Under the pieces are notes generated by a model that saw only the letters and a program-made list of their open reading frames with translations, did no database searches and was not told the origin of the DNA. The position numbers were made by a program, and so were the translations under genes. From Perognathus longimembris pacificus (lineage: Eukaryota > Chordata > Mammalia > Rodentia > Heteromyidae), in NCBI RefSeq assembly GCF_023159225.1, contig NC_063163.1:105679885-105743884 (forward strand): 64,000 nt of DNA. Direction: 5' to 3'. Positions 10,066 to 20,713 of this stretch are shown here, in pieces; position 1 is the first letter of the stretch, and each line of letters opens with the position of its first letter.

Positions 10066-10608
10066 GATATCCTCTTCATGGGAATATATAAAAAAATTAA
10101 GTGAAGAATTAGGAACTTTGGTAGATAAAAATCAAGGACAACTGGAAAAAAGTAAGAAAAGGAAAATAAAGGTTTTCAGGACTTGTGAAGACATATGCAA
10201 GTTTTCTCCCTCACTGACTACCCATTGATAGGATTGCAGCTAGAATTTTCTCAGAATCAAAGGTTTGTGGCTTTTTAAAGAAAATATTGTCATTAGAAGT
10301 TTAAAATATGAAGCATATTGTAGGCCTTGAAGAACCATTATTTCAGTCAAGAACAGTACATCAACTTGTGTATGCCTGAGTTCAAAACATATTCTCAAAT
10401 ACAGAAAAAGGTAATAAAAACAACACTTCAAGCTGCTGTGCAAAATTTATATCTAATATATTTTACTAACAAAGTTATGCTTTATATAGAATGATACAGA
10501 TCTTTTATGAAAACAATAGCTGAAAAGCTTTACATTTATCAACATTGAAAACAGTAGGGCTTTTTTCTTCCAGGATGCTACTCAGGCAAGTATCACATTG
10601 ATGTTATA
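10066..10608. other. Single-copy AT-rich DNA, no gene seen
   Basis: Nothing recognised. Short open frames at 9974-10228 and 10240-10443 are unremarkable. Confidence 0.35.
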
Positions 10609-10611
10609 ATT

Positions 10612-10740
10612 TAACTTTCAGAGCATGAATTTTCTCATCTGTAAAATGAGTTGAACAGCACTGTTAAATTGGAAAGGAGTGATAATTTGATTAAATGTTA
10701 CAGTGTAACTTGAATACTTAGCAGGTATTTGTTTTAATTC
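10612..10740 (+). mobile_element. MIR element remnant
   Basis: The MIR core signature 'tttctcatctgtaaaatgag' (10631-10650) is present, with plausible decayed flanks on both sides. MIRs are ancient tRNA-derived SINEs found across mammals. Confidence 0.6.
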
Positions 10741-10814
10741 TTGTCTTTGTACATACTCCCCATTACCTACTGGGTAAGGGCGTACATAGCTCTGTTTTTC
10801 TAAGAGTCAATGTG

Positions 10815-10960
10815 GCACAGAGCCGGGCACTGTAGCCAGACAGAGCCAGGTTTGAAATCCAGGAACACTCTATCTGTATAACACCCTAGTCATGCTGAGC
10901 ACCACTGCACTCTCATGTATTACACTGAGGGTAACGCTGTCTGCTGCACAGGTTTATGGA
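10815..10960 (+). mobile_element. MIR-like remnant (5-prime tRNA-related half)
   Basis: 'gtagccagacagagccaggt' followed by 'ttgaaatccagg' resembles the MIR block around its B box (about 10832-10863). The remainder is too diverged to place. Confidence 0.45.
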
Positions 10961-12139
10961 ACAGGTGATGTAGACTGAAAACATGAGTGTTTGGCTCTGA
11001 AGCAGTGTCTTGCTTCTGTCCAAAAATAGCCTAGGAAATGCACCATTTATAAGTATAGAGGAACTTCCGTCCCCAGGATAACAGGAAAGACATTGCAGAG
11101 AGAAAGGAAGCTCCCTGAGGTGGATCTGACATTTGCCACCTGCTTCTCTCCTGGAAATGTTGCCAGTTCTAAAACAACACAGAGCAAAAGTCTGAGGAGT
11201 TCAGCCACTAAGAAGTAAAGAAATCAGCAGAGAGTTCAGCAATCTCATGGGGCTGGAAAGGCAGTAACAGAAATTCAGAGTTACCAAGGTAGACAGGGTG
11301 TGAAAGGAGGGAGAGACAGAAGGTATGTGCAGATGGTCTCAATTAACAAGAGTGTGTCTCCATACGTCCATCATTCATTGGAAGTATCCTAAGTATGGAA
11401 CACGCCTCCCCTTCTGATGTGACAGCTAGCGCATTGTAGAGTACCCCATGATTCAGGGGTTGACTGGGAGCTGCAGTGCACAACCGCCACTAGGCATTCC
11501 CAGAGAGGATCCTATTCCCTGGACAAGGTCAAAGTTCCGAGTCAGTGTAGGGGTTCTCTTCAATGCATAGTGCTTTCGCAGCATCATGAAGTCAAACTTG
11601 CATAACTTGAACCATCACAAGTCTGAGCTGGATTAAAAATCCGCATGGCATATAGGCAAACTAGAGCACCAAGGAAGAGATGCGGGGTGTCTGCTGGCAA
11701 AATTCCTCTTGGCTTTCAAGAAGTCAGTGTGTGTTTTCTTCTGACCCTGCAGGGCCCGCCTGCATAATGTGGGGGGGGGGGGACAGTTTGCCTAATTCAG
11801 TATCTACTGATTTTAATGCCAATCTCATTCAATGTAATTCCTTCACAGAAATATAAAAAAACAGTTTGACTATGGGTTGACAAAGTTGATACAAAAATGT
11901 ATCACCACAGACATAATGAAAATAAAACAAGTATTAATATAACAGAAAAATAGACAATAGAGAAAACCAGTGATAGGACAAATGATCGATATCTTGAGTG
12001 AAAGAAGAAATAGCATTACAGAAACTGCAGACACCAAAAGAACTTTAGGCCATGCCATGATACACTCTCCCTTAATGCTTTGATAACTTACATCAAGTCG
12101 AGAAATTCACTGAAACATACAAACTACACATCTCCATTT
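10961..12139. other. Mostly single-copy DNA; 12-base G run at 11771-11782
   Basis: No gene is seen. A run of 12 G lies at 11771-11782. The part from about 11790 to 12060 is AT-rich and could be degraded L1, but I cannot show it. Confidence 0.35.
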
Positions 12140-12645
12140 GTTGGAAGACTAGCTTTTCTCCTCTACATAAGTTTTCGTTTTTACCCAAAATCAATTGTAA
12201 ATAGTTTGGGTTAGTTTCTAGGTTGTCTATTCTGTGCCTTGAGTCTATATATTTGTGCATCTAGCAAATTCACACAGGCCTTTATTACTGTAGCTCAATT
12301 AAGTCTTTTTTTTCTTTTTCTTTTCAAACTGATGTACAGCGTCAATTAAATCTTGAAATCAGATTCTCAGTCGCTTCCATTTTACATTCCTTCTCAAAAT
12401 TCTTAGTTTATTATCACTTGTATCGCCATATAGATTTTGGGATTTTTTTTCTGTGCCTACTAAAATCCATAATGGGAATTTTATCAGAATAATTATAAAT
12501 TTATATATAAACTTGAAAAAATCACATTTTATACTATCTTATTTGCCATTGATAGCCATGTTACATCATTCTGTTTAGCTCTTTCACTAATACTTTGTAG
12601 TTTTCAGAATGCAAATCCTCTGTATGCTTCTTGGATAATCCTAGC
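12140..12645 (-). mobile_element. Degraded L1 ORF2 3-prime region
   Basis: On the plus strand the order of blocks matches the reverse complement of mammalian L1 ORF2 as I know it. They are 'aggttgtctattctgtgcct', 'tttattactgtagct', 'ataatgggaattttatcag', 'ccattgatagccatg' and 'tactttgtagttttcag'. Stops and indels are frequent, so it is an old inactive fragment. Confidence 0.6.
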
Positions 12646-12649
12646 ATCC

Positions 12650-12795
12650 TATAGGTGTGTGCTAGGATACCCAGCTTTTCGTAGAGGTAGGGTCTCCCTA
12701 AATTTTTGCCCAGTTTGGCCTCAAACAGAGATACTTCTGATAACTACCTCCTAAGCAGCCAGGATTACAGATGTAAACCATAGTACCTGGCCTCA
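12650..12795 (-). mobile_element. B1-like (7SL-derived) SINE
   Basis: 'ctaagcagccaggattacag' followed by 'ccatagtacctggcc' on the plus strand is a reversed 7SL-type 5-prime end. 'gcccagtttggcctcaaaca' upstream corresponds to its middle. It is an old monomer at the edge of the L1 fragment. Confidence 0.65.
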
Positions 12796-13866
12796 TTCAC
12801 TTTCAAATGATTGTACTTAGTATTATGTATTTTAATTTTAGTGCCCATGTGATCATTGCTTGTTTACAAAAGCACAATTTGAATTTGGTACTTACATTGG
12901 ATGAGAGGACTTTCTTCACGCCTTGGGCAATGGATTCTAAATTTCAGCTGTGTGGAGATTCTGTTCCCATACATGGGCCCATGGAAGCTACCTGGGTGGT
13001 GGCTTTGTTACTGTTATTATTGTAGAAATCGTAATACAGGGGTCACATCAAGGGACAGAAAGTGGAATCTTATTTCCTATTGGATGCAGTAGTATTCTCC
13101 ACACTTTTGTGCTCTCCTTTGTTATTGTGGGCGAGTGGCTTCCTTGTGGGGCTCTGGCTAAATATCTAGGTACTGTGCACCATCTTTATTAGATGGCTGG
13201 TGGAGAAGCTGCAGCTGCTCCAGTGATGGTTGTCCCTCTCCACTGGCTTTAGTCCAGGATGTTTCTGTTTGACCAAGGTGCCCATTTACTTGTTCTTGGC
13301 TGGAGAGATTAAGCCTTCAATTTGGTTTTGGTCTTGTCTGTGCCTGTTGGCATTTCTGGGCTGCCAATTTCCTTATCTCATATCCGGAAAGTTAGGATGT
13401 CAAGCAGAAAGCCCAGCAATTCATCAGTGTGTTGTTTCTCAGGGCTCACAATTTCTGCACAGTGTGCCTTCTTTGCTCAATCTTTTGGAGTTCCTGTATG
13501 GTAGTTTTATATACAAAACTCATTTTTAGTGTGCTCAATGGGAAAAAACAAAAACAAGAACAAAACAGGAAAAGTATGCCTCCTCAATGTTCCTGGGACC
13601 AAAGTGCTTACCAGAAGCTTAGAAATAACTACTCTGGACATAATTATTAGTATGAAATAAACATTTATTTTCAGTATTTATCTCACATCTATCTCTTTAC
13701 TGTTACTAGTGTCTTTCCCCAGCTAATACTAGGTTTTTCCTACCTTTTCCCCAGATAGATTTAATTTTTATAGCAATTTTATTAACTTACATTTAGTATA
13801 GAAAGTGGGATTCCATCACTACATTTCCACACATATGATTCTTCTTAACTTCTTCTTAACTTCTAA
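12796..13866. other. Unidentified region; possible L1 5-prime or tail pieces
   Basis: The part 13230-13530 has two overlapping plus-strand open frames (99 and 60 codons). Both lack recognisable domains, and the text resembles reversed repeat sequence more than exons. At 13760-13860 'ttattaacttacatttagta' recalls reversed L1 3-prime UTR. I make no firm assignment. Confidence 0.3.
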
Positions 13867-14100
13867 GGGGCTGGGGATATGGCCTAGTGGCAAGATTGCC
13901 TTGCATACATGAAGCCCTGGGTTCAATTCCCCAGCACCACATATACAGAAAATGGCCAGAAGTGGTGCTGTGGCTCAAGTGGCAGAGTGCTAGCCTTGAG
14001 CAAAAAAAAAAAAAAAAAAAAAAAAGCCAGGGACAGTGCTCAGGCCCTGAGTCCAAGCCCCAAGACTGGCCAAAAAATAAAAAAAAATAATAATAATAAT
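13867..14100 (+). mobile_element. IDL-Geo SINE with internal A24 tract
   Basis: This is a full two-part IDL-Geo element of the TATGGCC type. Between the two Geo boxes the usual 'gagcaaaaagaagcc' has become a run of about 24 A (14002-14025), and the 3-prime tail ends in (AAT)n (14085-14100). No target duplication is obvious. Open frames across it on both strands are shadows of the SINE. Confidence 0.85.
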
Positions 14101-17100
14101 GGGAGATAAAGTTGACCATTCCATTTTTCCTTTTTTTAAAAAAAAAAATATATGTTTTTTTTCTAGGAACATAAGTCATCGTTACCTTTGTCAACATTTG
14201 GACTCTACAACACATTCATTAAAAAGGTCAAGCATAATCTAACATGAAACATTTAAACATCAATAAGGATTTCATATCCTATCTACTAGATTCATTCTTT
14301 TAGCATTATTTCAGAAGGCTTAAAAACTTAAAATTTAGATACAGTATCCAAAGAGACCAAGGTGCCTGTTGTTATGTGAAATAGTAACTATATTATATTG
14401 TGTTAAAATAAGAACATAATTCATTCCACATTTTGTTTTGTTTGCCTAGTACAAGGAATCCTGTAATATATACTAATAAGAATTTATAAGTAATATTTAT
14501 TTTTCCTTGACTGCTCTCTGACACAATAACCTTTATTAAAAGTTAATCAAAAGTTTCAAAACAAAATAGTGCTAACATTTGTTTAGATAAGAGCTAATAA
14601 TTATGCTTAGTAAATACTTGAATTACTGAATTTGGAGAATGTCAGTGAATAAATTATGTAACCCCTTACCAGCACAATTGTTAAGGGAGACATTAAGTAC
14701 TTTTTAATATTTAATATCATTGGAGGTAAAAATTAGATAATTTGGTCATCCATGTCAAATATTTACACTTATCAAGACAATCTAGTAAATTCAGTTATTT
14801 ATGAAATCCAAAAAGAAATTATTTTGTTTTCTGAAAATTTTTCTACAGGCATAAGCAAAATAGATCAACCTTATAGAAGATTAAAAATGAAAAATAAATA
14901 CAAAACTGATGACAAATTCTTACTTTTAGAGTGCTAAATTATCACCAGACAACATGTTGTTCCTTAAGTGCATGGATCTAGCAGAGACTAGGCTAGGTGC
15001 ATCTGGCATTTAAAAAATGTGTCATTTTGCTCTTAGAAGCTTAATTAAAAAGATCAGTGTGAAGCCACACCTCTCCTAATCAATGACACATTTATGAAAA
15101 GTTCAATTATTTGAACTAAGATGCAAGACAAAGTGTTTTGCCAAGGATTGCTCCAAGCCATGGTAGTTTGGCAGAACAAATTTAGGACTTGAATCTCTAC
15201 CAGTATGTTAAAAAATTGGATTATAACATGTTTGAATATGTTAGTTTTATTACAGTTTTAAAAAAAGTTTGCAAAGGTAAGCCTAATAAACCTTAAAATA
15301 CATATAAACATGAAACTCAGTTTGAACTAATTAAGATAAACTCCCTATTAGGTAGGAACTAGCACAGATTTTGGTTACTTTTGACCATCAGTATTTTCTG
15401 TATAAGTTAGATACATGGTACATGGTACATGGTAGTTATTTGTTAGGAATCATTGAGGTGACAGAGACACCACAAAATTATATGTAGAAGGAAGTTTCTG
15501 AACATTTCCTCTCCAACATTCCCCTTGGCATTTCAGTTATAGAAATAAACATCACCCAACTCTTTTTTGATGTTTGCATGATTCCACTTAAATGGGATTC
15601 TCCATGTCTTTGGGGGAAAGTGGAGTTTGCTACACCACTTTTTTCTTCTTCCTTCATAAAGATGTTTTATAAATGAAAGTAAATTTCAACAACCCAACCA
15701 AGCTGGGATCGTAGGATGAGATAAGAGTAAGCAAAGAAGAGAGTATGCTTTGTACCTAGATTTAATACCTCATTAAATGGATAGAGTTATGCCAGGTAGA
15801 AACAGGGTAAATGGGACCCCAGGAGCCTTTCTGGCTTTGTGATGAAGTTTGAGTAATAGGGCCATCCTTGTTATCCAAAGCTTTAAATTAGATCACATGT
15901 CACCTCCCTCCCCCAGGAAACTTCCATTGATTGGTTCTCTTCACTCTGAAAAATAAGTACAAATTATAACAAGAACACAAGAATAGGGACAGCTGCTCCT
16001 CCAGTACCCCACATCTGTTCAGGACTATAAAAGTTTCAGGCAGCATGAAGTGCCCTCCCATGTATATATCAATTCAGACTTCTTGCTCTTTGGAAGTTAA
16101 CAAGGGTTGAGAGATAAGAAGCTCAAGTTCAATGACACTTGTCACAGTTTGGAGAACTCTAAGATCTACACAGAGAAGGAACCTATTACAAAAACTGAGG
16201 ACACAGTTAGTGGGTACAAACCATTGTGTTTGGGCTAGGAATGGGTATGAGACTTTTTTTTTAATACTCTGTGCCTTTTGGGCCTAATTTTTGCTCATTT
16301 ACTGGTTATAGATACATAGAATGTTTAAATTCAATTATTTTCATGAAGGTGTTTGCCCTCTACAGATGCAGAACATTCCTGCTTAGAACTGCTATCTTAA
16401 GTAAGGCATAGATTATGTACATACCTTCCAAATGCAAGCAGAGATGAATACACAGAAACCCATTAGGGCTGGCCTCTGGACATGGACAATATGTAAAGAA
16501 GTAAAAAATAAGTATTGTTTTAGGTTTGTTTTTTTTCTCAGCTTACATTTTATTGACTTTATATTTTTTAAAGACTATGAACCATGGAGAATCCCAGGAT
16601 AACTTTAGGTATGGATTTTAAGCTTCAGCCTCCCAAACTTTCTTAGACATCTCAATTAAAGAGCAATTCATCCGTGCATTCATTTTGGTTTTTTGAACTT
16701 GATGCTGCTGTCTGTAGTCTTAATTAAAGGAACAAGAAAAAAACTACTAATGCAACTTTCAATGTTTGTTCTGTGAGATCAAGGGAAGAAGCACTCAGTG
16801 CCCCTGTCAACATCACTCAAAGTGGTTCAATCGCAGGTTAACTTTACTCTGGTAAATATCAGTTAGGCAGAAAAAAAGTCTTATCAGAATCCATGTTTTA
16901 TTTTTACTCATGGTTTTGCTTCAAGGTTAATAGTGCTTCATCAAAGACACCCAAATTGGGAATCTGTAGCAGACCAACTACCCATTTGGTCACAGTAGCT
17001 GAAGTGATCCAGCCTCAATGTTAAGCCAGAGACCCTCTTGATGCAATCCATTTTCCCATTATTGTCCTTGGAAAAGCCCAGACGCAAACCAATATTTGCC

Positions 17101-17446
17101 TTTGTCATTCTGAAATTGAGGTGCCATAAAACAACAACAACAAACAAACAAACAAAAAAACGAGGAGGTACCTCAGCTCAAGCCCTGGTACTTTGACTCA
17201 TGGATACAAAGATATTGAGCTCCTTTTGGGCCATTACTTCATTCAGAGAGCTAGGTGCTTTTTCTCTTCATAGAAGAATACCACTGACTCACAGAACCTG
17301 GAGGTCATAGAAGTGCAAAGACAGCCCCTACTGTCTTTAAATACTTAAAATTCCAAGAGCCTCTAGGCCATAATTCAAAAAGAGCCTCACCTTTCAGAGT
17401 TCAGATTGCAAGTCAATTGGTTCTATTACAAATTTGCATTATTGGC
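14101..17446. other. Long single-copy AT-rich block, no gene seen
   Basis: About 3.3 kb with no young transposon and no convincing coding frame. The 14935-15130 part has several homeodomain-type TTAATTA motifs and an even, repeat-free texture, so it could be a conserved non-coding element. Three tandem 7-bp units (ACATGGT) lie at 15413-15433. A minus-strand open frame at 16941-17147 has no recognisable domain. Confidence 0.4.
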
Positions 17447-17471
17447 GGGGGGGGGGGGGGGGGGGGGGGGG
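17447..17471. repeat. Run of 25 G
   Basis: An uninterrupted homopolymer of 25 G follows 'attggc' and is followed by TGGGTGAAGAGGGG. Such runs are rare, very unstable, and able to form G-quadruplexes; the exact length in an assembly is uncertain. Confidence 0.85.
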
Positions 17472-17819
17472 TGGGTGAAGAGGGGACAGCAAATCTCTAG
17501 ATGCAATAAAAGCTAGATGCATAATGTATAGTTTCTAATATAAGCACATGCATATGCTATGTGCTGGCCTTTTTTCTTCATTGATCTCCACAGGGAAAGG
17601 AAAAATAGATTAACATGCCAATTGGAGGTTCCTGGGTAATGGTGGATTCAGATATTATTTGAAGGAAAACAGCAGAAGGCATAGAAATGGGATGAGCAGA
17701 GTGAACAGAGGGGAGCACAGATGTTACAAAAGCTGAGAAAAGGGGAAAGGAAAGTATGTAGGCAAATTAGATGGAAAAGACATATTACGAACCTATGATG
17801 TGGAAATGAACTCAAGGAA

Positions 17820-18115
17820 ATGGAAGCAAGAGGTTCTTCTTTTCTTCTCTTTTTGCCTTGTTTGTTCCTTTATTTGTCTTTGGGGAAGTAAGAGAGGGAC
17901 AAAAAAATTGAGGAAAGAAAGGTGAACAAATGCAGCAGAGGTACTCAGTAGACACTATATTGAAAATGAACAATACAACTGTGGGCAGGGATGAGAGGGG
18001 AAAACTGGAAGAAAACACCCCAAAATGTACTTACTACCTGGCTTATGAAATATCATCCTCTCTGTACATCACCTTTACAATAACAATAAATTTTTTTAAT
18101 AAAAAGAAAGAAAGA
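17820..18115 (+). mobile_element. L1 3-prime UTR and tail, 5-prime truncated
   Basis: The end 'ctctgtacatcacctttaca' (18060-18079) followed by 'ataacaataaat' and an A-rich tail matches the L1 terminus at 54640-54670. Upstream are the G-rich UTR (GGGATGAGAGGGG near 17988) and the 'tgaacaaatgcagcagaggt' block, which parallels 'gaaccaattcagcaatgaaa' at 54471. Confidence 0.7.
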
Positions 18116-18126
18116 ATCGATGATGT

Positions 18127-18440
18127 AGGCCAGGTGATCATGCCTGTATCCTAGCTACTTGTGAGGCTGATACTCAGAGAATCAAAGTTCCAGATAAACC
18201 TTAGATAAAAATAATTCACTAGATTCCCCAGCAGAAAAATCAGGGATGACAAGTGATCATGACCACTTGGTCATCCCAGGTGTAGCCGAAAGCATGTATA
18301 GGAGAATCATAGTACAGGCTAGCCCAGGCAACAAGTGAGACTTTCTTTTAAAATAACCAGAGCAAAAAGAGCTTGAGTTCAGTGGTAGAGTGCCTTTCTA
18401 GCAAGCATGAAACTCCAAGTTTAAACTCTAGATCTGCAGG
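18127..18440 (+). mobile_element. B1-dID-like composite SINE
   Basis: The left part is B1-like: 'gccaggtgatcatgcctgta' from 18129 and 'gctagcccaggcaac' near 18319. The right part (about 18370-18430) is ID-like: 'gttcagtggtagagtgcctt' is a good tRNA A box and 'caagtttaaactc' a decayed B box. A B1 fused to an ID-related element is the B1-dID architecture known from several rodent groups. A purine-rich tail follows. Confidence 0.6.
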
Positions 18441-18532
18441 AAGGAAGGGAAGGGGGAGAGGGCGAGGAAGAGAGATAGAAAGAAGAAAAGAAGGAAAGAA
18501 AGAGAAAGGAAGAAAGAGAGAAAGAAAGAAAA
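18440..18532. repeat. Polypurine (GGAA/GA/GAAA) tail tract
   Basis: GGAAGG units pass into GAGA and GAAA units. It follows the composite SINE directly and reads purine on that SINE's sense strand, consistent with an expanded A-rich tail. Confidence 0.85.
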
Positions 18533-18700
18533 TATAACCATGTAGTTGGGGAGTAGATAGGGGGAGGAATTTCAATTGTGCTATTTGAGAATGCAAATAA
18601 GCTCTTGGCATTTATACATAGTTAAATTTCTTAATAACCCTTTATAGAACTTGTTGTCTCATTTTATCAAATAAAAAAAATAAAATATAAAATAGTATGA

Positions 18701-18945
18701 TGCCAGTTACCAGTGGCTCATGCCTATAACCCTAGCTACTTAGGAAGCTGAGATCTGAGGATCGTGGTTCAAAGCTAGTACAGGCAGGAAAGTCCATAAG
18801 ACACTTACTTCCAGTTAGTCACTCAAAAAAGACTGACGTAAGAGCTGTGGTTCAAGCAGTAGAGTGCCAGCTGTAGGAACAACAACAAATAAAGAAGCTC
18901 ATAGACAGCACCCAGACTGTCCTCAGTTCAAGTTCAGGTTTGGTG
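18701..18945 (+). mobile_element. B1-like plus Geo composite SINE
   Basis: The left part has the 7SL-type start 'tggctcatgcctataaccct' (18714-18733), 'agctacttaggaagctgaga' and 'ggttcaaagctagtacaggc'. The right part is Geo-like: 'agctgtggttcaagcagtag' (A-box-like, from 18842) and 'cctcagttcaagttcagg' (B-box-like GTTCAAGTT). Diverged, so older than the IDL-Geo copies. Confidence 0.7.
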
Positions 18946-19638
18946 TGTGCATGGTGTATACACATGCGTGGGCATGCATGCACATGCATTCATGCACACA
19001 CACAGAGACACCATTATCATGGTGCAGACCCATGTACCTTTGAGAGCTGGTCCATTGTCAGTTTCTGCTGGTCTTACATACACTGGAGTACTACCCACAA
19101 TGGTTGTATCTAAAATCCTCTGTTGCTTCAACCTGGTCTCAGGAAAGCCAGGGCCATCTGTCTGCAGGAAACAGCCTCTCTCTTCTTGGCCTCCAGGGGC
19201 AGAAAACTAGTGGGAAATTTTGCTTGACTTTACATTTAAAAACACATCTTTCTTTCAAGCAACCAGCAGTGATTTAAAGGCCTGTTTAATTCTAACTAAT
19301 TTAATGACAAAATAAATTAATGTCTCTGAGAAGAAAGCTGTTAATTACACCCTAATAATAGGGATGTCTCACCCAACCCCAGATGCTTTTCAGCAGTTAG
19401 CCCTGCTCCTTTCTCCCTCTAAGTCCCAGGAGCTCAGATTGCTACTTAGCTGAGAATTTCTTAATTTGGATTGGGAAGGGTAGACACTATGAGTTAGGAC
19501 TCTGGTATCCAAATTTTATTTTCTCTTACAGGGTCCTTCCTGTCTTGCTGGAAAACAAACCTGTCTTGCTGGAGTTAAGATATATTTGCTTACTTTTAAA
19601 GTAAATTCATTTTTTATTAGTTTGTCAGCTGCTCCACC
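18946..19638. other. Single-copy DNA; AT-rich candidate conserved element at 19205-19350
   Basis: The 19205-19350 stretch is AT-rich, free of simple repeats, and has clustered homeodomain-like cores (TAATTTAATG, TTAATTA at 19341). That is a texture often seen in conserved non-coding elements, but conservation cannot be judged from one genome. A 14-bp motif (CCTGTCTTGCTGGA) is repeated at 19539 and 19560. Confidence 0.35.
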
Positions 19639-19639
19639 C

Positions 19640-19740
19640 TATGCTAGGCCCCAAGGATTTAAAGATGAAGTAAATCATTTCTGCTCCTGTCCACTCCATT
19701 CCAATTTAAGGATAGGTCAACATGGAAGCTAGCCCTACAA
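19640..19740 (+). mobile_element. L2/MIR-like remnant
   Basis: 'tatgctaggccccaaggatt' followed by 'aaagatgaagtaaatca' and 'tgctcctgtcc' matches the common L2-type block 'gctaggcactggggatacaaagatgaa'. Short and old. Confidence 0.45.
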
Positions 19741-19749
19741 AGTGGAAAG

Positions 19750-19975
19750 TGCACATGTGCCAGTAGTTCATGCCCATAATATTAGCTACTTAGGAGGCAA
19801 AAATCTGAGGATACAGGGAAAGGCTACAGGATACAGGCTACAGGGAAAGAAAACTCCATGTAATCCCATCTCTAATGGATCAGCAAAATGCTAGCCTGGA
19901 GACATAAATGAAAAAAAAAAAAGGATCAATAGCTCAAGACCCCAAGTCCAAGCCCTTATATTGGCACATGTACAC
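19750..19975 (+). mobile_element. B1-like plus Geo composite SINE, degenerate
   Basis: 'gtgccagtagttcatgccca' and 'tagctacttaggaggcaaaa' are 7SL-type blocks. After an A run (19911-19922), 'atagctcaagaccccaagtc' and 'caagccctta' resemble the Geo end. A small internal duplication (GGCTACAGGATACAGGCTAC, 19823) is present. Confidence 0.55.
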
Positions 19976-20114
19976 ATATACACACAGAAACATATACAAT
20001 AGAAAATGCACAAACAGAAGTTCCTAAAGGAGATGGAGGAGAGACACACTCCACAATGCAGATGGAGGTTGGGAATTGGAAGGTTAAAAGATAAAGATTA
20101 AAGAATTTTTACAA

Positions 20115-20480
20115 GTTTTTCCTTCATTATAATTTTTTATTACCCTTAAGTACTTGCACAAAGAGACTTTGATTGAACATATCAGTTTGTAAGCCCAATA
20201 CATATTGAGTTACTGCTTGCATTATTCTCCCCACACCACCTGTCCCCTCAAGTTGCTTGGTTTTATTTTCACGTATGTCCATTGAATATTATGACTGTAT
20301 TTGCCTACCCTTCTTTTCTCCATTCACCTGCTCCCCCATCCTTCCTGGAAACACGTATTTCAGCTTTCTGGAATTTACTTTGTTAAACTGTAAGTTATAT
20401 GTTCCTTTGTGATAGTGAAGCATCAGGCAGATAATGGATGAGTGGTAGCTATAATAAGCAAGGCAGAAGAAAAGCAAGAG
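20115..20480 (-). mobile_element. L1 3-prime-UTR tail fragment
   Basis: The plus-strand text 'ttattacccttaagtacttg' followed by 'cacaaagagactttgattga' is the reverse complement of the same tail seen in plus orientation at 56660-56690. A pyrimidine-rich UTR part follows. It is 5-prime truncated. Confidence 0.55.
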
Positions 20481-20707
20481 ACAAGTCAAGGTGGGTATAG
20501 CACCTGGTACTCCAGTGAGTAAATGGACTCAAAAGAGCAGCTAGGATGAGGCTGGAGAGGGATGGAGAGGGGTGCAAGGATTGGCAGCCACTCCCAGCTA
20601 AGACCCACACTACCTTCTGGACTACCTTTCCAGCCTGTGCATGGCTGTACTCCCCAAGGGTCCAGAGGTGGAAAATCTAGCCCTACTCCTATATAAGCGG
20701 CAAAACA

Positions 20708-20713
20708 CTATTA
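20708..20713. repeat. Left 6-bp target duplication CTATTA of the ERVK-like LTR
   Basis: CTATTA is repeated exactly at 21295-21300, on the other side of the LTR. Six base pairs is the usual duplication length for class II (beta-like) endogenous retroviruses. Confidence 0.75.

Noticed and set aside
16941..17147. 68-codon minus-strand frame that looked protein-like
   Set aside because: Its start lies in an AAC-repeat and no family could be named; no supporting neighbouring exon was found.
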